64,000 bases of DNA from Cristatella mucedo (taxonomy: Eukaryota; Bryozoa; Phylactolaemata; Cristatellidae), in the NCBI GenBank assembly GCA_009760855.2, contig WPIO01000060.1, positions 2,354,001 to 2,418,000 on the forward strand, read 5' to 3'. This document shows positions 19,115-31,155 of this stretch, piece by piece. Below the pieces are notes generated by a model. It saw only the letters and a list, made by a program, of their open reading frames with translations. It was not told the DNA's origin and searched no databases. Both the position numbers and the translations under genes were made by a program. Position 1 is the stretch's first letter; every line of letters begins with the position of its first letter.

Positions 19115-19299
19115 TGAGTGTTTTTAAATATATTATTAACTCGTTTTTTTCAACTGCTTGCTTTTCTCCTTTTCTCCTGAGCAATGTTCTAGAAACATGA
19201 AACAAACGCATTTGTATAATATAATAAATAAATCATTTAAATAAAATTATGTTGACTGTAATATAGATAAAATATAACACACAAGTTTTAATGTTAGAG
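19115..19299. other. AT-rich non-coding right flank of the viral block
   Basis: No ORF or repeat recognised. The DNA remains as AT-rich as the viral genes, so the viral end probably lies here or within the following small element. Confidence 0.4.
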
Positions 19300-19404
19300 G
19301 AAAAGTAAATTATTAGGACCATTTCACTTTCAAGGCTTCGAAATGCGAACGATAGTGAGCATGAGGAGGATTGAAGGGGGAATTGTCCTAATAAGTTACT
19401 TTTC
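19300..19404. repeat. Short inverted-repeat element (MITE-like)
   Basis: GAAAAGTAAATTATTAGGAC (19300-19319) pairs with its complement at 19385-19404 with one mismatch, enclosing about 65 bases with no coding capacity. It sits at the composition boundary between virus and host. It may be a miniature DNA transposon or the remains of a viral terminal repeat. Confidence 0.6.
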
Positions 19405-19500
19405 TTGCAAGAAGGGTTCGATCCTCCATTGCCATCTGTAATCGGCGGCGATAGCCGTTCCGGTTCTTCTATCGCTATACAAATGAGGCAGTAAAATCTG
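19405..19500 (+). mobile_element. SINE family A fragment (B box and body)
   Basis: Begins just upstream of a B box GGGTTCGATCCTCC and continues with GGCGGCGATAGCCG...CTTCTATCGCTATACAAATGAGGCAG, the body and tail of family A. The A-box half is missing, apparently cut by the inverted-repeat element before it. Confidence 0.7.
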
Positions 19501-19807
19501 CTTATATTTTTTTATAACCCAACTGTGTTTAACAGCGTTTGCTACGTCTATGTGAATACTCCTCGGTGTGCTTGAGCCGGCTGAAACTATGCATGCTGTT
19601 GTAAATCGCCAATTATGCGCTTCCGTTTTAGTAGATGAGACGTGTATAGAAAGCGACTCGGTATATTTTGACTTATGTAATATTGAATATCGTAGATTAT
19701 ATGTACTATACATACACACGTATGGAGTCAAAACTAGCCGAGCTGACTTCTGCATTGATTTCCTTATATTTATTTATTTATAAAATTAATTTGTTAAATT
19801 TTTTAAG
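19501..19807. other. No recognisable feature
   Basis: Unique-looking sequence without a supported gene; small ORFs here have no family signature. Confidence 0.5.
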
Positions 19808-19922
19808 AGAACTTATTTGCTATTCAGGCGCTTCACGTACGCCACGGGGCTCGAGCCCACGACCTCGGCCAGACCTTAGTCGGGGCGAGCACCTCAACTA
19901 CTAGGCCAAACTAGCACGGCAA
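19808..19922 (-). mobile_element. SINE family B
   Basis: On the minus strand: A-box-like TTTGGCCTAGTAGTTGAGG, then B box GGCTCGAGCCCC, then CGTGGCGTACGTGAAGCGCCTGAATAG. The body matches four other copies in the window. Confidence 0.8.
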
Positions 19923-20678
19923 ATAGGCCACAAACACGGGATTGGTATTGACGCTTTACTTTTGGACGGGTAAAAAATAAGTAAACGTGTCACACCTGTC
20001 ACCTCAGAGCACAACCAGCAAGTTTCAGGCGCTGCATCGACGATGCGTGCAGATACTCCTATAAAAAAAGAAGTGCTCAAACCCTAATATGGCAAGTTTT
20101 TTTCGCGTCACGGAGTTGTGAGAATCAAAAACACATGCCAATATATTGCATGACACTGTAATACCCCACGACTCTGGACTTGACAGCTAAACCTCAAGCT
20201 GTTGGGAGCCTATTTGCGTGTCTGCAGGAAGTAACCTCTCGTACCAGCAGTAATATACCGGCCGTTGTTTATGCTTTTTCTCATGTGGCGTCGTTGTTAG
20301 CACTGCGTGCAGAATGTCAAGCGCTGCGTTGTCAATGACGGCGTATATAATTGGTGCCGGTGCATTGTGATTTTTTGCGCTTTGCCTTGTCGTTGGCTCA
20401 GACTGAGCGTGTGACAACAACCGGTACGGTCACTCGCGGCAAAAGACGACAAACGTTATCTGACGCTGACATGAAGTCGCAACCGAAGGGAGACTTGGTA
20501 CCGTGGGGTGCTGATCAGTTTGAGCGGGCCGTTGTGCACGATAAAGTCATGGTACTACCCTCCGGCCTCACACTCGAGCCTTCGAGAGTGAATGCTGCCG
20601 CCGCCCAGCACATGCCGCCTAGAATAGAGGAGGTTTTAGAAGAAACTCGGTCTCGGCAGTCTCAAATTAATTTTTTAC
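19923..20678. other. Spacer between two SINE B copies, no supported gene
   Basis: Contains an open frame at 20351-20725 that runs into the following SINE and has no family signature. I see nothing else. Confidence 0.4.
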
Positions 20679-20805
20679 GCGTGGTTAAGGTGCTCGCCCC
20701 GACCAAGATCTGTCCGAGGTCATAGGCTCGAGCCCCGTGGCATACGTGAAGCGTCTGAATAGAGATTAAGTTCTCTTGGGGTGCTATTCGAATGAATTAT
20801 ATTTA
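20679..20805 (+). mobile_element. SINE family B
   Basis: GTGGTTAAGGTGCTCGCCCC, B box GGCTCGAGCCCC, GCATACGTGAAGCGTCTG and the shared tail AGAGATTAAGTTCTCTTGG, then GGTGCTATTCGAATGAATTATA. The tail copies the LINE family 1 3' hairpin. Confidence 0.8.
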
Positions 20806-21465
20806 TGCATTATAAAAGCGGCAAATCAGCAGGGAATTTACGGAATTTTTTGTTGGCATTAGAAATCAGCTATCAGTGTATGAGGCAATGAATGTTCTAA
20901 CTACTCAAAACATGATTAGAAGCTTTATTGAGCGAAACGAGAGCGACACGGTTGAAATGAAAGCCACTTTTGGCTGCTCCAATTGATGAGGTACCTGAAT
21001 TTCGCAGTCGAGTTTCAAAGTGCCTACCTAACGCAAATATTCCTGCTTAGCACGAGCCACAGCTCAACCTGCAATTCGATAGGGACGATAAGCGGGGAGT
21101 TTGAGGTCATCTCTGCCCGCTAGGGCTAACCGAGTAGATGGGGAAGCCGATTTGTATAGCAGCAACCCCTCCCCGAAAACCGGCCAGCGGAAGGACTGTT
21201 GCGCCGACTGACTTGCGTAGTTCTTATCAGGCCGCTGGTCCGGTGAACTGGGAATGGTAGTGTCTGAACCAGCCTTTCTTGGCGATGCCAAGGTTAAATT
21301 ATCATCTACCGATGGACAGGGCTGCGGAAAGATAGTTTCCTTTGCAGCCACCCCGATAAAGTGGGAGACCTACTTAAATCAAATCGATTACGTTGCTGCC
21401 TCGTCCGGCTGGTCTGAGATTGAGAAGGCCTCACATCATGTTGCCAGTTGAAAGGGTCCCACCGT
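20806..21465. other. Uncharacterised spacer, possibly remains of an older transposon
   Basis: Broken reading frames (for example SFIERNESDTVEMKATFGC around 20930) look vaguely gag-like but carry no motif I can name. No supported gene. Confidence 0.3.
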
Positions 21466-22745
21466 GAAATAATAATAATAATAATAGTAATGTACTTGAT
21501 AAAGCGCCCTCAGAGAACCTAATCTCTTTCTAGGCACTTTATATTTGCTGCAAAGTGAAATGCAATTGAATTATAAGTAAAATCAAGCTTGAAAAACCAA
21601 AAAAATGAATAACATGGTTAGGGGTGACATGCACAGGGTCAGCATGCGAATGTGGTTAGTGGCATCATGCACAGTGTCAGCACGCATAAGCACATCAAGG
21701 ACGAATCACAGGGACCCACTAAATGCTGTCCTAAATAGGTGTGTCTTTAAGTTCCTTTTAAATGTGGTCAGGTCAGGGGATGTTCTGACGCAGGTCGGGA
21801 GGGAGTTCCAGGCTTTGGGAGCATACGAACTAAATGCACGGTCTCCAAAGGATTTAAGGTTTGAACGAGGTATTTCTAGACTGTTGGATTCCGAAAAGCG
21901 AGTGGTACGATGCTTGGCCTGATGGGGGGAGTATGTCGGAGAGGTAGGCTGGAGCCAAAGAATGAAGGGACCTAAAAGTGAGCGACAAAACCTTGAAGTC
22001 AATACGTTGCTTGACTGGTAGCCAGTGCAGGTCGGCGAGAAGTGGAGTAATGTGGCAACTGCGACGCTCACGACAGACAAGCCTAGCTGCAGAGTTTTGC
22101 ACCAGCTGCAATCGCCTGATCGCACATGCTGGTAGGCCAGTAAGCAGTGAGTTTCAGAAGTCGAGACGAGATGTCACGAATGGATGGACCAACTTAGACG
22201 TGGTATCCTTATCTAAACAAGCCCGAATTTTAGCAATGTTATGAAGCTGAAAATAGGCAGATTTGACCGTGGAGCTGATATGGTCGTCTAACGAGAGGTC
22301 GCTTTGGAATATGACACCTAGATTTCGAGCTGATTCGACAGGAGATATGCGGGCAGAGCCAATTTTGAGAGACAGCCTTTCCAATCTCTGAATCACACTG
22401 GGTTTGCCCATAACTAGTAAGTTAGTTTTATCATCGTTTAGTTTTATTAAATTTGCTTTCATCCATGTGCGGATGTCATGAATGCATGCAGCTAGTGAGT
22501 TTAGAGAATTTGAGGTGCTCGAAGCCTAGGAGGGATCAAAGCAAAGGTACAACTGAGTGTCATCCGCATAGAAGTGAAAGCCTAGATTGTGCTTGGCAAT
22601 CACATCAGCAAGAGGGAGAGTATAAACAGTGAAAAGAACCGGACCTAGCACGGAGCCCTGAGGTACTCGATATTTCAGAGGTACGTCAGATGATCTTTGT
22701 CCATTCACGTCAATACTCTGGAGTCTCCCACTGAGATATTATTGG
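21466..22745 (-). mobile_element. LINE family 1 (CR1/L2-like), 5'-truncated, RT fragment and 3' tail
   Basis: Minus-strand order: RT motif B region [12 protein letters not shown] and catalytic FYADDTQLY (22526-22708), then KLNDDKTNLLVMG, SARNLGVIF, CNSLLTGLP, LQLVQNSAARLVCRER and WLPVKQRIDFKVLSLTFRSL. Then a 3' region with the conserved hairpin (AGCGCC...GGGCGCT) and an AAT microsatellite at 21466. Best-preserved copy of the family in the window, but with a frameshift near 22110-22150. Confidence 0.9.
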
Positions 22746-22849
22746 GCGTGCTGTCGTACTCAGATATAAGAAACTATGGAAACTAGGCTCGTGTACTTAC
22801 TGAAGGTCCGCATGGGACGCCAGGTTAATGCGAACCAGCGTAAGGGAAA

Positions 22850-23015
22850 TATTTCAGCTGATTTAGCAGCATCATTTGTAAAGCGAAACAGAAGAGCTTT
22901 AACGGCTGTCACCACCGCTTGCAGTTGGCAATACAGGACATCCCACTGCAAGATTCGAACCCACGACCCAGGTCGTGAAGAGCGAGCAGCATATCTCCTG
23001 AACTATTACGGCTAC
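22850..23015 (-). mobile_element. SINE family A, reversed
   Basis: Reads on the plus strand as CAGCTGATTTAGCAGCATCATTTGTAAAGCG...GCTTGCAGTTGGCAAT, then GATTCGAACCCACGACC (complement of the B box). Same body as the copy in the capsid gene. Confidence 0.8.
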
Positions 23016-23047
23016 TAGGAAAGATTAGGCAGTAGGGTGAAACTGAG

Positions 23048-23225
23048 CCCGCGGTGAGCCGCGATGGCACTCCAGGTAAGGCGGTTGCTTCACACAACCT
23101 CGATCGGGTTCGAATTCTTCGGTGGGCTATTCCTTATCGCCGCTGCAAGCGGTGACGGTAGTCGTAAAGGCTCTTCTGTCGCTGTATACAAAGGGCTACT
23201 GAATCAGCCAGTATCTTTAAAGCTG
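23048..23225 (+). mobile_element. SINE family A
   Basis: GATGGCACTCCAGGTAAGGC head, B-box region GGGTTCGAATTC, then GCCGCTGCAAGCGGTGACGG and AAAGGCTCTTCTGTCGCTG, ending CTACTGAATCAGC. Close match to 13047-13222. Confidence 0.85.
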
Positions 23226-23605
23226 AAGCTCGATACAGAGACGCAAGCAAAAAAGGCGCACCCGTCAATCAAGGAAAATTCGCTGCTGCCTCTCCTGCCG
23301 GGATTATTTATAGGGACCTTTGACGACCAGTCTCTGGAAACAGTACATATTGCTGGTAATACCTCAAACACTCGAAGAGGCTTTGGCGTGGGGACGTGAA
23401 TTTTTGAGGAGAGTAGCAGAAGATACAGGTGTAATAATGGGGGAGCTTATGAAATTAGCAATAGGAGGGAAACAAATTGGAGATCCAATGCCCTGATGGA
23501 TTATGTAGACGTATGCTATCGAACATTTGCTTTCAGATGATACTTTTCGCATTCGCCCTTCGCCACAAGCAAAACCTTAATTTTTCTTTCTAATCACTTG
23601 AGGAA

Positions 23606-23960
23606 ATATCATTAACAATAATAATAATAATATTAGCAATAACAATCACACACTTACTAAAGGGCTCTGAGAGAACTCAATCTCTTTCTTGGCGCTTTAC
23701 ATTTCGTGCAAAGGATCCTCATCCATTTAAGCCTCATCATTTCACGTGGACCAGCGCTTCGCAAGGCAGCAAGGTAGACAGCTCGAGTGATGGCATCAAC
23801 GTGAGTCTGATTATGACAATGACATTGGTGCTGGTCAGTACCGTAGCATGGCAACAGGTGATGCACAGGTGATGCATGTGAAAGATACCTAAGCAGGCCT
23901 GTGCAGATTGAAACGAAGGACTGCTGAACCAAGATGCACACTGCGAGACGGACAACGGGG
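23606..23960 (-). mobile_element. LINE family 1 3'-end fragment
   Basis: AATAATAATA microsatellite followed by GGGCTCTGAGAGAACTCAATC, the complement of the LINE 3' hairpin, then diverged 3' untranslated sequence. Confidence 0.65.
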
Positions 23961-25289
23961 CCTAATGAAATGAATGGGTTTCATGCCCACCAGCGTAAGT
24001 GAAACGCAATTTAGGCCGTGTTGCCTTCAGCCTTTTAGTGATGGAATTCTTTGAGAAGCGCCTGATCCACAACGGTCTTATTATTTTTGTTTTTTCGTGT
24101 GGGTGTGCGTGCACGTGTAACTTTGGTGCCTGTTTTTCAAGAAACTAGTTCTGAGAATCTGGGAGCAGTAATAAGCCAGCACGATTAGAGTAGTTTTAGA
24201 ACCGATTATAAGGACTCACGGGTGCACTGATGGCTCAAGTGCGGGACATCAGAATTTCTACTAACGTTATAGCGAGGTGTTGCGTTGAATAATCAAAGCT
24301 TTGAGTGTACAGGTAGGTTGGCCCTGCTGACAAGCGCTCACGTTTATCTCGAAGCGGATATCTTCGTTGTTTTGTATCTACGATGCTAAGACAAATTAAA
24401 CAAAACATATTGGGACAGCTAGTACCTCACTCGATCAATGTTCTCAGTTTTGGAAAAGTTTATTCCTAGTCGCTCACATTTCATTTCTTCGTATAATTTT
24501 TATGGGATTTTCGAGTTACTGAGTCTTCTGACTTGTGTTTGATCGTGGTTTTGGTTACAGCATGCAGTTTATAATCTTCTTGAAGAATAGCCAAGCGTGT
24601 AGGTACCGAATTGAGCTAGTCAGCTTGATTCCGGATCTACCTGCGATAGATAAGAAGGTGTAATGGTTATTTCTTGCAATAATCTTTCAGGTGTTGTTTT
24701 CTGACCTGACTACGCGTCTAGCCAAGACGACAATAGATTGTATTTAATAGTTTATTGATTTGGTTACATTTGCAGTGTTACATTAGGAGTTTGGTGAATA
24801 TTTTCCAGCTGTCGGATTTAGCTTTGAAAATGCAATGAATATGGTGTTAATTTGAACAGCTAATCTTTGTGGTCGTTGATTGTTCGGTAAGATTTGTGTG
24901 AGCCCGTTCGATTGCAATACGTGGTTTTTTTACTTCGCCTGCCTTGGAATGGTACGGCTGAGATTGAGCTTGATTTCAGCGACTCTCCTATATTTTTCTT
25001 TATAAGGGTTACGGAATCCTTGCTTTGCCCGGGCATTGATGATTGAGCCATGATTGGAGCATGGTTTTAAGTGGCTCTAATATATTTACTGAAATACTGA
25101 GAGTTCCCTTTGTTTCACCGGTTCGAGAACAATTCTTTATTTTAGCTGTTTCGAGTGGTTTTCTAGATTTTGTTTGCATTGCTGGACACTGTTGTTTGCG
25201 CTTGGACAATGCTGTAATGGTCAAAAATAGCTATGTTTTTTTCACGGGTTTAAAGATATATTGTGAATACAGATGGTAGCATCCCCTCT
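23961..25289. other. Non-coding, no feature recognised
   Basis: No ORF with a family signature, no repeat of the types seen elsewhere. Confidence 0.5.
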
Positions 25290-27010
25290 GAAATCACGTC
25301 ACTCAATTTCATGCAGCACCTTAATGTTTACATTCAAGGAGGTCACTTGTGACCTCGTCCAGAAGTTCATATCCAATCAAAGAAGACAACTAGTTCTCTA
25401 GACCCTATTATCACTGTCCTACTTGTACGATGCATTGATCTGCCACTACCATACTTAACTAACATCATTAATATGTCATTACCCTCAGGTCAGCTCCCAG
25501 CACCTTTAAAAAAGGCCATGGTCAGGCCCCTACTCAAGAAAGCAATACTAGACCAAAAGGACATAAGCAACCTACACCTAGTCTTACTTCTATCGTTTTT
25601 AAGTCAGTGGAACGAATCGTGGCAGACCAGCTGCATTCACATATTGAATCTACAAACCGTGCAAGTAAGTTCCAGTCTGGTTTTGGAGCTAACGACTTCA
25701 CAGTCAGCATTGCTTCGGGTGTGCCTTCTTAGTAATGCAGACATAGGTAGAGTATCTCCGCTTTTTATTCGATCTTTCTGCAGCTTTTGATGCTATCAAT
25801 CATTAAGTCCTTCTCGAGCGTCTCTCAGTTCACTTGGGCATCACTGCAATTGCACTGTAACGGTTTTAAGTTTTATCTCAGTGGGAGGCACTCGATTATT
25901 AATGTGAATGGAAAGAAACCATCCGCGAATCTATTAAAGTAAGGGTACTTAGGGGCTCTGAGGTTGGTCCGGTTACTTTCACGGTTTATTATCTCCATCT
26001 TGCCGATATGATTGGCCTGCACAATCTTGGACTTTCCCTTCTGTGCAGATGACACTCAGTTGTAACTTTGCTTTGATTCCTCCAGACTTCCAGAACGTGG
26101 AATTCTCTCAACTCACTTGCTGCTTGTATTGCCGACATCCGCACATGGATGGGAGCACACTTTCTTAAATTGAATGACGATAAATCGACTTACAGGTTAT
26201 GGGAAAATTAAGTGTGATTCGGAAATTGGAAAAGTTAACGCTCAACATTGTTTCTGTCAGCATATCTCCAGTTGAATCTGCAAGAAATCTAGATATCACG
26301 TTCTAAAGTGACCTTTCATTAGACAATCACATCAGCTCCACAGTCAAGTCTGCCTACTTTCAGCTACATAACATTGTAAAAATTCGGGCTTGTTTAGACA
26401 TGCATACCACATCCATATTGGTCCATACGTTTCTGACTTCCCGTCTTGACTTCTGTAACTCACTGCTTGCTGGCCTACGGGTCTGTGGGCTCAGGTGCTA
26501 ACGGCTGGTGCAAAAACTTTGCAGCTAGGCTTGTCTGTCGTGAGCCTCGTAGTTGCCACATCACACCACTTCTCACCGACCTGTACTGGCTACCAGTTAA
26601 GCAGCGGATCGACTTCAAGGTTTTGTCACTCACTTTTAGGTCCCTTCCTACTTTGGCTCCAGCCTACCTATCAGACCTACTGCCCCAGTAGACTAAGCAT
26701 CGTACCACTCGCTTTTCAGTAACTAACAGTTTACCAATACCTCATACAAACCTGAAATCTTTTAGAGACCGTGCATATAGTTCGTATGCTCCCAAAGCCT
26801 GGAACTCACTTCCAACTTCCGTCACGACATTCCCTGACTTGATCACATTTAAAAAGAAATTAAAAGTGCGCCTATTTATGACAGCATTTAGTGGGTCCCT
26901 GTAACTCGTCTTGTATGTGCTTATGCTTGTTAACATTTTTGCATGCTGCCACTAACCATACATGCATGCTGACCCTGTGCATATCACCCCTAACCATAGT
27001 ATTCCTGCTT
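25290..27010 (+). mobile_element. LINE family 1, decayed RT ORF and 3' region
   Basis: Starts with the segment before the RT fingers, then LPSGQLPAPLKKAMVRPLLKK (25479 onward), the palm in broken form (SGGRHSIINVNGK and FLCR...DDTQL frames near 25880-26060), then LNDDKS, and NFAARLVCREPRSCHITPLL and WLPVKQRIDFKVLSLTFRSL (26516-26640). Many frameshifts. It stops at about 27010, where an oppositely oriented LINE family 2 piece begins. Confidence 0.85.
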
Positions 27011-27905
27011 TCTAATCCAGCAACACGCTTGGGATTTCTTATGAGCAGCAGTTCAGTTTTATCGTCGTTTAGTTTCAAGAAATTTTCCGACATCCAGTAT
27101 CAAATGTCGGCAATGCAAGCATTCAGTTTATCAGCTGCTGCATCAGATTCGACTGTTTTAATGAAAAATACAGCTGAGTATCGTCAGCGTAAAAGTGATA
27201 GTCTATTCTATGGGCCTTAATCACTTTTCCACAGGTTGAGTATAAACGAAGAAGAGCAAGGAATCGAGGACGGACCCTTGAGTAACTCCACAGGCCACCG
27301 GTCTCGTGGGTGAGACCTGGCCGTCACACGACACGGATTGAACACGATCAGACAAGTACGATTGCCTCGTCTGCCAGACCGTTCGTTGTTCTCAATCGTT
27401 CTAGTAGGATATCGTGATCAATGGCATCGAAGGCATCAGATAGATCTAGCAAGGCTGGGGCAGTGACATTCCAGTCGTTGTTGCCCAATAGAATGTAATG
27501 TAATCTTATGTAATGTAATGCATCTGTCTGTAACTCCACAAAGATCATGTGGGTGTTATGCAGGAGATTTTTGTATAGCGCGTTCACAGTCTAAGCGGCT
27601 TTCGGTATGCATTTGGTAGCCCACAGACTTCATTTCACGCAACAAAGAGAAAGCGGGAAGCATATGAGAGTCATGAGAGCACTTCATTGTTAATACGGAG
27701 GAGAGCAGTTGCAGTGGAGTGCTGCCTCTTGAACCCTGATTGAAATGCTTATGCCATTTCATTCTTTTCAATATGTGATGCAAGCTGCTTAGCGATAACT
27801 TTTCAAAAATCTTTGATAAAAAAAAGGGAGAAGGACAACTCGGCGATAGTTTGCAAGGACCTCTGTATCTAATCCAGGCCTTCGGGTACATAAATATATC
27901 AGTTA
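27011..27905 (-). mobile_element. LINE family 2, decayed fragment
   Basis: On the minus strand: LLDLSDAFDAIDHDILLERL (RT motif A with F-D-A-x-D, about 27390-27500), LKLNDDKTELLLI (27040-27080), and a family 2 3' tail region with LPAFSLLREMKSVG (about 27600-27680). Order is rearranged, so at least two pieces are joined. The tail includes TGTAATGTAATG repeats. Confidence 0.75.
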
Positions 27906-28131
27906 CAAAATTCAATAAATCGTTGCATATATGTATGTATATTTATGTTATATACTTATTTGTATAGATTTACTTATTTACTTATGTTTGCACATCTTAT
28001 CCTTTTGAGTTTGCACCGACATTGAGTCCCCCGCTAGCACATTGAAGTGCAATGGGCGGTACTAGGAGCCTCTCCTATGCTTGAACGATGACCAGCCCCC
28101 CTCTGCCCTTCTTAGCCAGAGACCGTGTGTT

Positions 28132-28265
<134 letters not shown>

Positions 28266-28439
28266 TCGACCAAATTTTCTCCTACAACTGCACGCTATCA
28301 TCAACTAGTATTGCCAAATCCTGCTTGTCTGACCACATGCTGATCCCATTCAGTCTACAGAGTGTGGCCTCCTCTGCATCGAAGACCCTTGACACTGGTG
28401 CTATCCACACGAGAATATTTTCGTAACCCCTGCTGCTCA

Positions 28440-29920
28440 ATCCCCTTTCCGACCTGTCATTATTAGTAGAATGCTACAACACCACACTAGCAGACTTGCT
28501 TGACACGTTTTCATACATGATTAAGTGCATTGTGCACCCTCGCCGAGTCGGCCTTGGTTTACCGAAGTTATTAAACAAGCTAGGTCCGCAAAGCTCAAGC
28601 TTGAAAAAGCATATAAAAGATCCGGACTGACTGTCCATAAACAGGCATACGAATGGTTTATTGTAGATTATACCAAACAATCCTAGCAAAGGCCAAGTCT
28701 AGCTTCTATGAAAACATTGTTGAATCTCAGAAGCACAATCCGAAAAATGTTGATGTCTACGATCAATCATCTCCTCAACCACTTTCAGGCTAGCTCCTTA
28801 CCTAGTGATCCTTGCGATGATCTAGCCGATCGCTTCTTTATCCTATTTGTCAACAAGATGGACAATCTCAGGGAGTCCATCCCCATGGTAGCAGCATTCC
28901 TTCTGGAATCATGTCCCTCAATTTCGTCCAGGACCTCAGCATCTACACTCAAGGAGGCCACGAGTGACCTCGTCCTGAAGTTATATCCCAATCAAAAAAG
29001 ACAGCTTGTGCTCAAGACCCTATTTTTACTGTCCTCCTTCTACTATAATAGCAATAAAAATGTATTTGTATAGCACCTTAAAAGAACGTATCCCTATTCT
29101 AGGCACTTTACATATTATAGACAAACCTAACGAGCCCTGCTGAGCAGCGATGCATAGATCTGTTGCTGCGATGCATACTAACATCGTAAATATGTCATTA
29201 GCCTCAGGCTACTCCCCAGCAACTTTCAAAAAGACTATAGTCACGCCACAACTTAAGAAAGCAACACCAGACCAAGAGAACGGCGTCTTTGAGTCCCAGC
29301 GGTCCGCATTGAGGAGTCACATGCCCCGAAAAATGTGGAGCTAAACCTTGCATCGAGAGGTGTTTGGCTAGTAAAGGTACAGCTCGCTCGATCTTAGCCA
29401 AGAGTTTTTATGTGTTGCCTCGGGAATTCGCAGTCGTCTTAGCTGTTGCTTGTTCGCATACCGATTACTCCCCCACCAGGCCAAGCATCGTAACACCGCT
29501 TTTCGGAATCTTGCAGTTTACCAATACCTCGTACAAACCTCAAATCCTTTGGAGACCGTGCATTTAGATAGTATGCTCTCAAAGCCTAGAACTCACTCCC
29601 GATTGAGTCACAACATCCCCTGACTTGACCGTATTTAAAAAGAAATTAAAAATGCACCTATTTAGGAGAGCATTTAGTGGATCCCTGCGATTCGTCCTTG
29701 ATGTGCTTATGCGTGCTGACACTGTGCATGCTGCCACTAACCACATTTGCATGCTGACCCTGTGCATGTCACCCCTAATCATGTTATTCGTATTGCTTAT
29801 CAAGCATGATACTCACCAATCAATCACGTTTCTCTTTGCAGCAAATGTAAAGCGCCTAGAAAGATATTTAGTTCTCTGAGGGCGTTTTATCAAGTGCATT
29901 ATTATTATTATTATTATAGA
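28440..29920 (+). mobile_element. LINE family 1, linker-to-3' end, with internal gaps
   Basis: Plus-strand pieces include LPSDPCDDLADRFFILFVNKM (28796-28858; the linker before RT), ASGYSPATFKKTIVTPQLKKA (fingers), and the 3' end with TFKKKLKMHLFRRAFSGSL followed by AAAGCGCCTAGAAAGATATT and an ATT repeat near 29910. A short reversed tail-like segment is nested at about 29045-29120. Highly broken. Confidence 0.8.
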
Positions 29921-29929
29921 ACTTGAGCA

Positions 29930-31155
29930 GGTTGCACCCTGTTTCCATTCAACCGTTCCTATCAAAGACACTAGAACGAGTCGTGGCACCGAAGCCGAAC
30001 TCATATTGAGAACCTCAAATCTAGCAAGTAAATTCCAGTCTGGTTTTAGAGCTAATCACTCCACCGAGTTGGCATTGCTTTGAGTGTATGTGCCAGGATC
30101 CTGATCGAGGCAAGAGCACTAAGTAGTTGGCATTCAAACCGTCGGAATCTGCTGCTGCAGCAACTGAGAAACCCAATGCTTGCATTGCCAACCTTCGATC
30201 CGAGATTTCGGACAACTTCTTGAAACTAAATTACGATAAAACCAAACTGTTGCTCATAGGACACCTTAAGCGTGTGGCTGGATTAAAAGGCTTGGCTCTT
30301 CTACTAGGTGACGCTGTTGTTCAACCATCACCACGTTCGCCAAATTTAGGTGTAGTTTTCGACAGCTGCCTAAATTTTAAAAGCTTCATTCAGAAGACTG
30401 TTACTGCAGATAGCCATCACATCCGATCCCTATCCAAGATTAGGAGCTGTCTTCCGAAGTGGCTTGCAAAAGACTTAACTAGCTCCTTAGTTCTGCCTCG
30501 GCTTGATTATTGTAGTTCCCTTTTGGCTGCGCTACCAAAAAAGCAACTAGGCCATTGCAGCTGGCTATGAATATTGCTGCAAGGCTAGTTTTCAAGTCCC
30601 GGTGGTTTGACCACGTGTCTCCTTTACTAAAAGAGCTAGGATGGCTGCCGGTTGATCAACGAATAAAGAGGAAAGTTCTTACGCTGACCCACAAGGCCTG
30701 CCACGGCTTGGCACCTTCGTATTTAGCTGAACTGCTGCACCAGTTTCAGCCTTTTCGTTCCCTCGGGTCCTACATGGACAATAAATTAGCTGTTCCAATC
30801 CTCCGCTTAAAAACCGTTGGTGACAGAAGCTTTAGCTCTGCAAGCCCTAGATTGTGGAACTCACTTCCACAATTCTTACGCAACGACAACTACGCTCCTG
30901 CTGCCGACTATGGCTCATCTTTTTCCAGCGGTCCTGAGCTGCTACTTTTCCATGCTACTCACTACCTCAACTGCTCTCCTGTCTCTTCTATGCTTCCCAC
31001 TTTCTCTTTGTTGCGTGAGATAAAAATCTGCTGGCCACCGCATGCGTACCGAAAGCCGCTTAAGCTGTGAGTGGGCTATACAAAACTCTACTGCGTAACA
31101 CCCATATATTCTGAATGGCTTTGCGGAGTTACAGTCGGAGATACATTACATTATA
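29930..31155 (+). mobile_element. LINE family 2, RT C-terminal half and 3' tail
   Basis: Readable blocks: FLKLNYDKTKLLLIG (about 30210), SPNLGVVFDSCLNFKSFI, LPRLDYCSSLLAALP, then NIAARLVFKSRWFDHVSPLL and ELGWLPVDQRIKRKVLTLTHKACHGL (30630-30710), and the 3' tail GTAACACCCATATATTCTG...GATACATTACATTA. Same clade style as family 1 but a clearly distinct sequence. One frameshift separates the two long ORFs (30127-30570 and 30555-31070). Confidence 0.88.

Larger units (their letters stand above)
1..19299. mobile_element. Endogenous Maverick/Polinton (adintovirus-like) DNA virus, decayed, left end outside window
   Basis: The gene set of this family is visible together: protein-primed family B polymerase, retrovirus-like integrase, FtsK/HerA-type packaging ATPase, adenain-like protease, capsid and penton-like proteins, a PLA2-like protein and fibre-like proteins. 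The whole block is AT-rich while the DNA after about 19.4 kb is not, so composition marks the right boundary. The left boundary is not in view because the polymerase is already open at base 2. Nearly every gene has a frameshift or stop, and a SINE (13047-13222) and a LINE (13789-14665) sit inside the capsid gene. Terminal inverted repeats of the full element cannot be checked here. Seen: gene content, composition and insertions. Inferred: one integrated viral genome rather than several. Confidence 0.9.

Noticed and set aside
20351..21351. Possible host exons or gag gene between SINE copies
   Set aside because: Frames carry no motif, run into SINE sequence and have no splice structure I can defend.
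21605..22244. Plus-strand ORFs over the LINE
   Set aside because: Antisense shadows of the reverse transcriptase C-terminal region.
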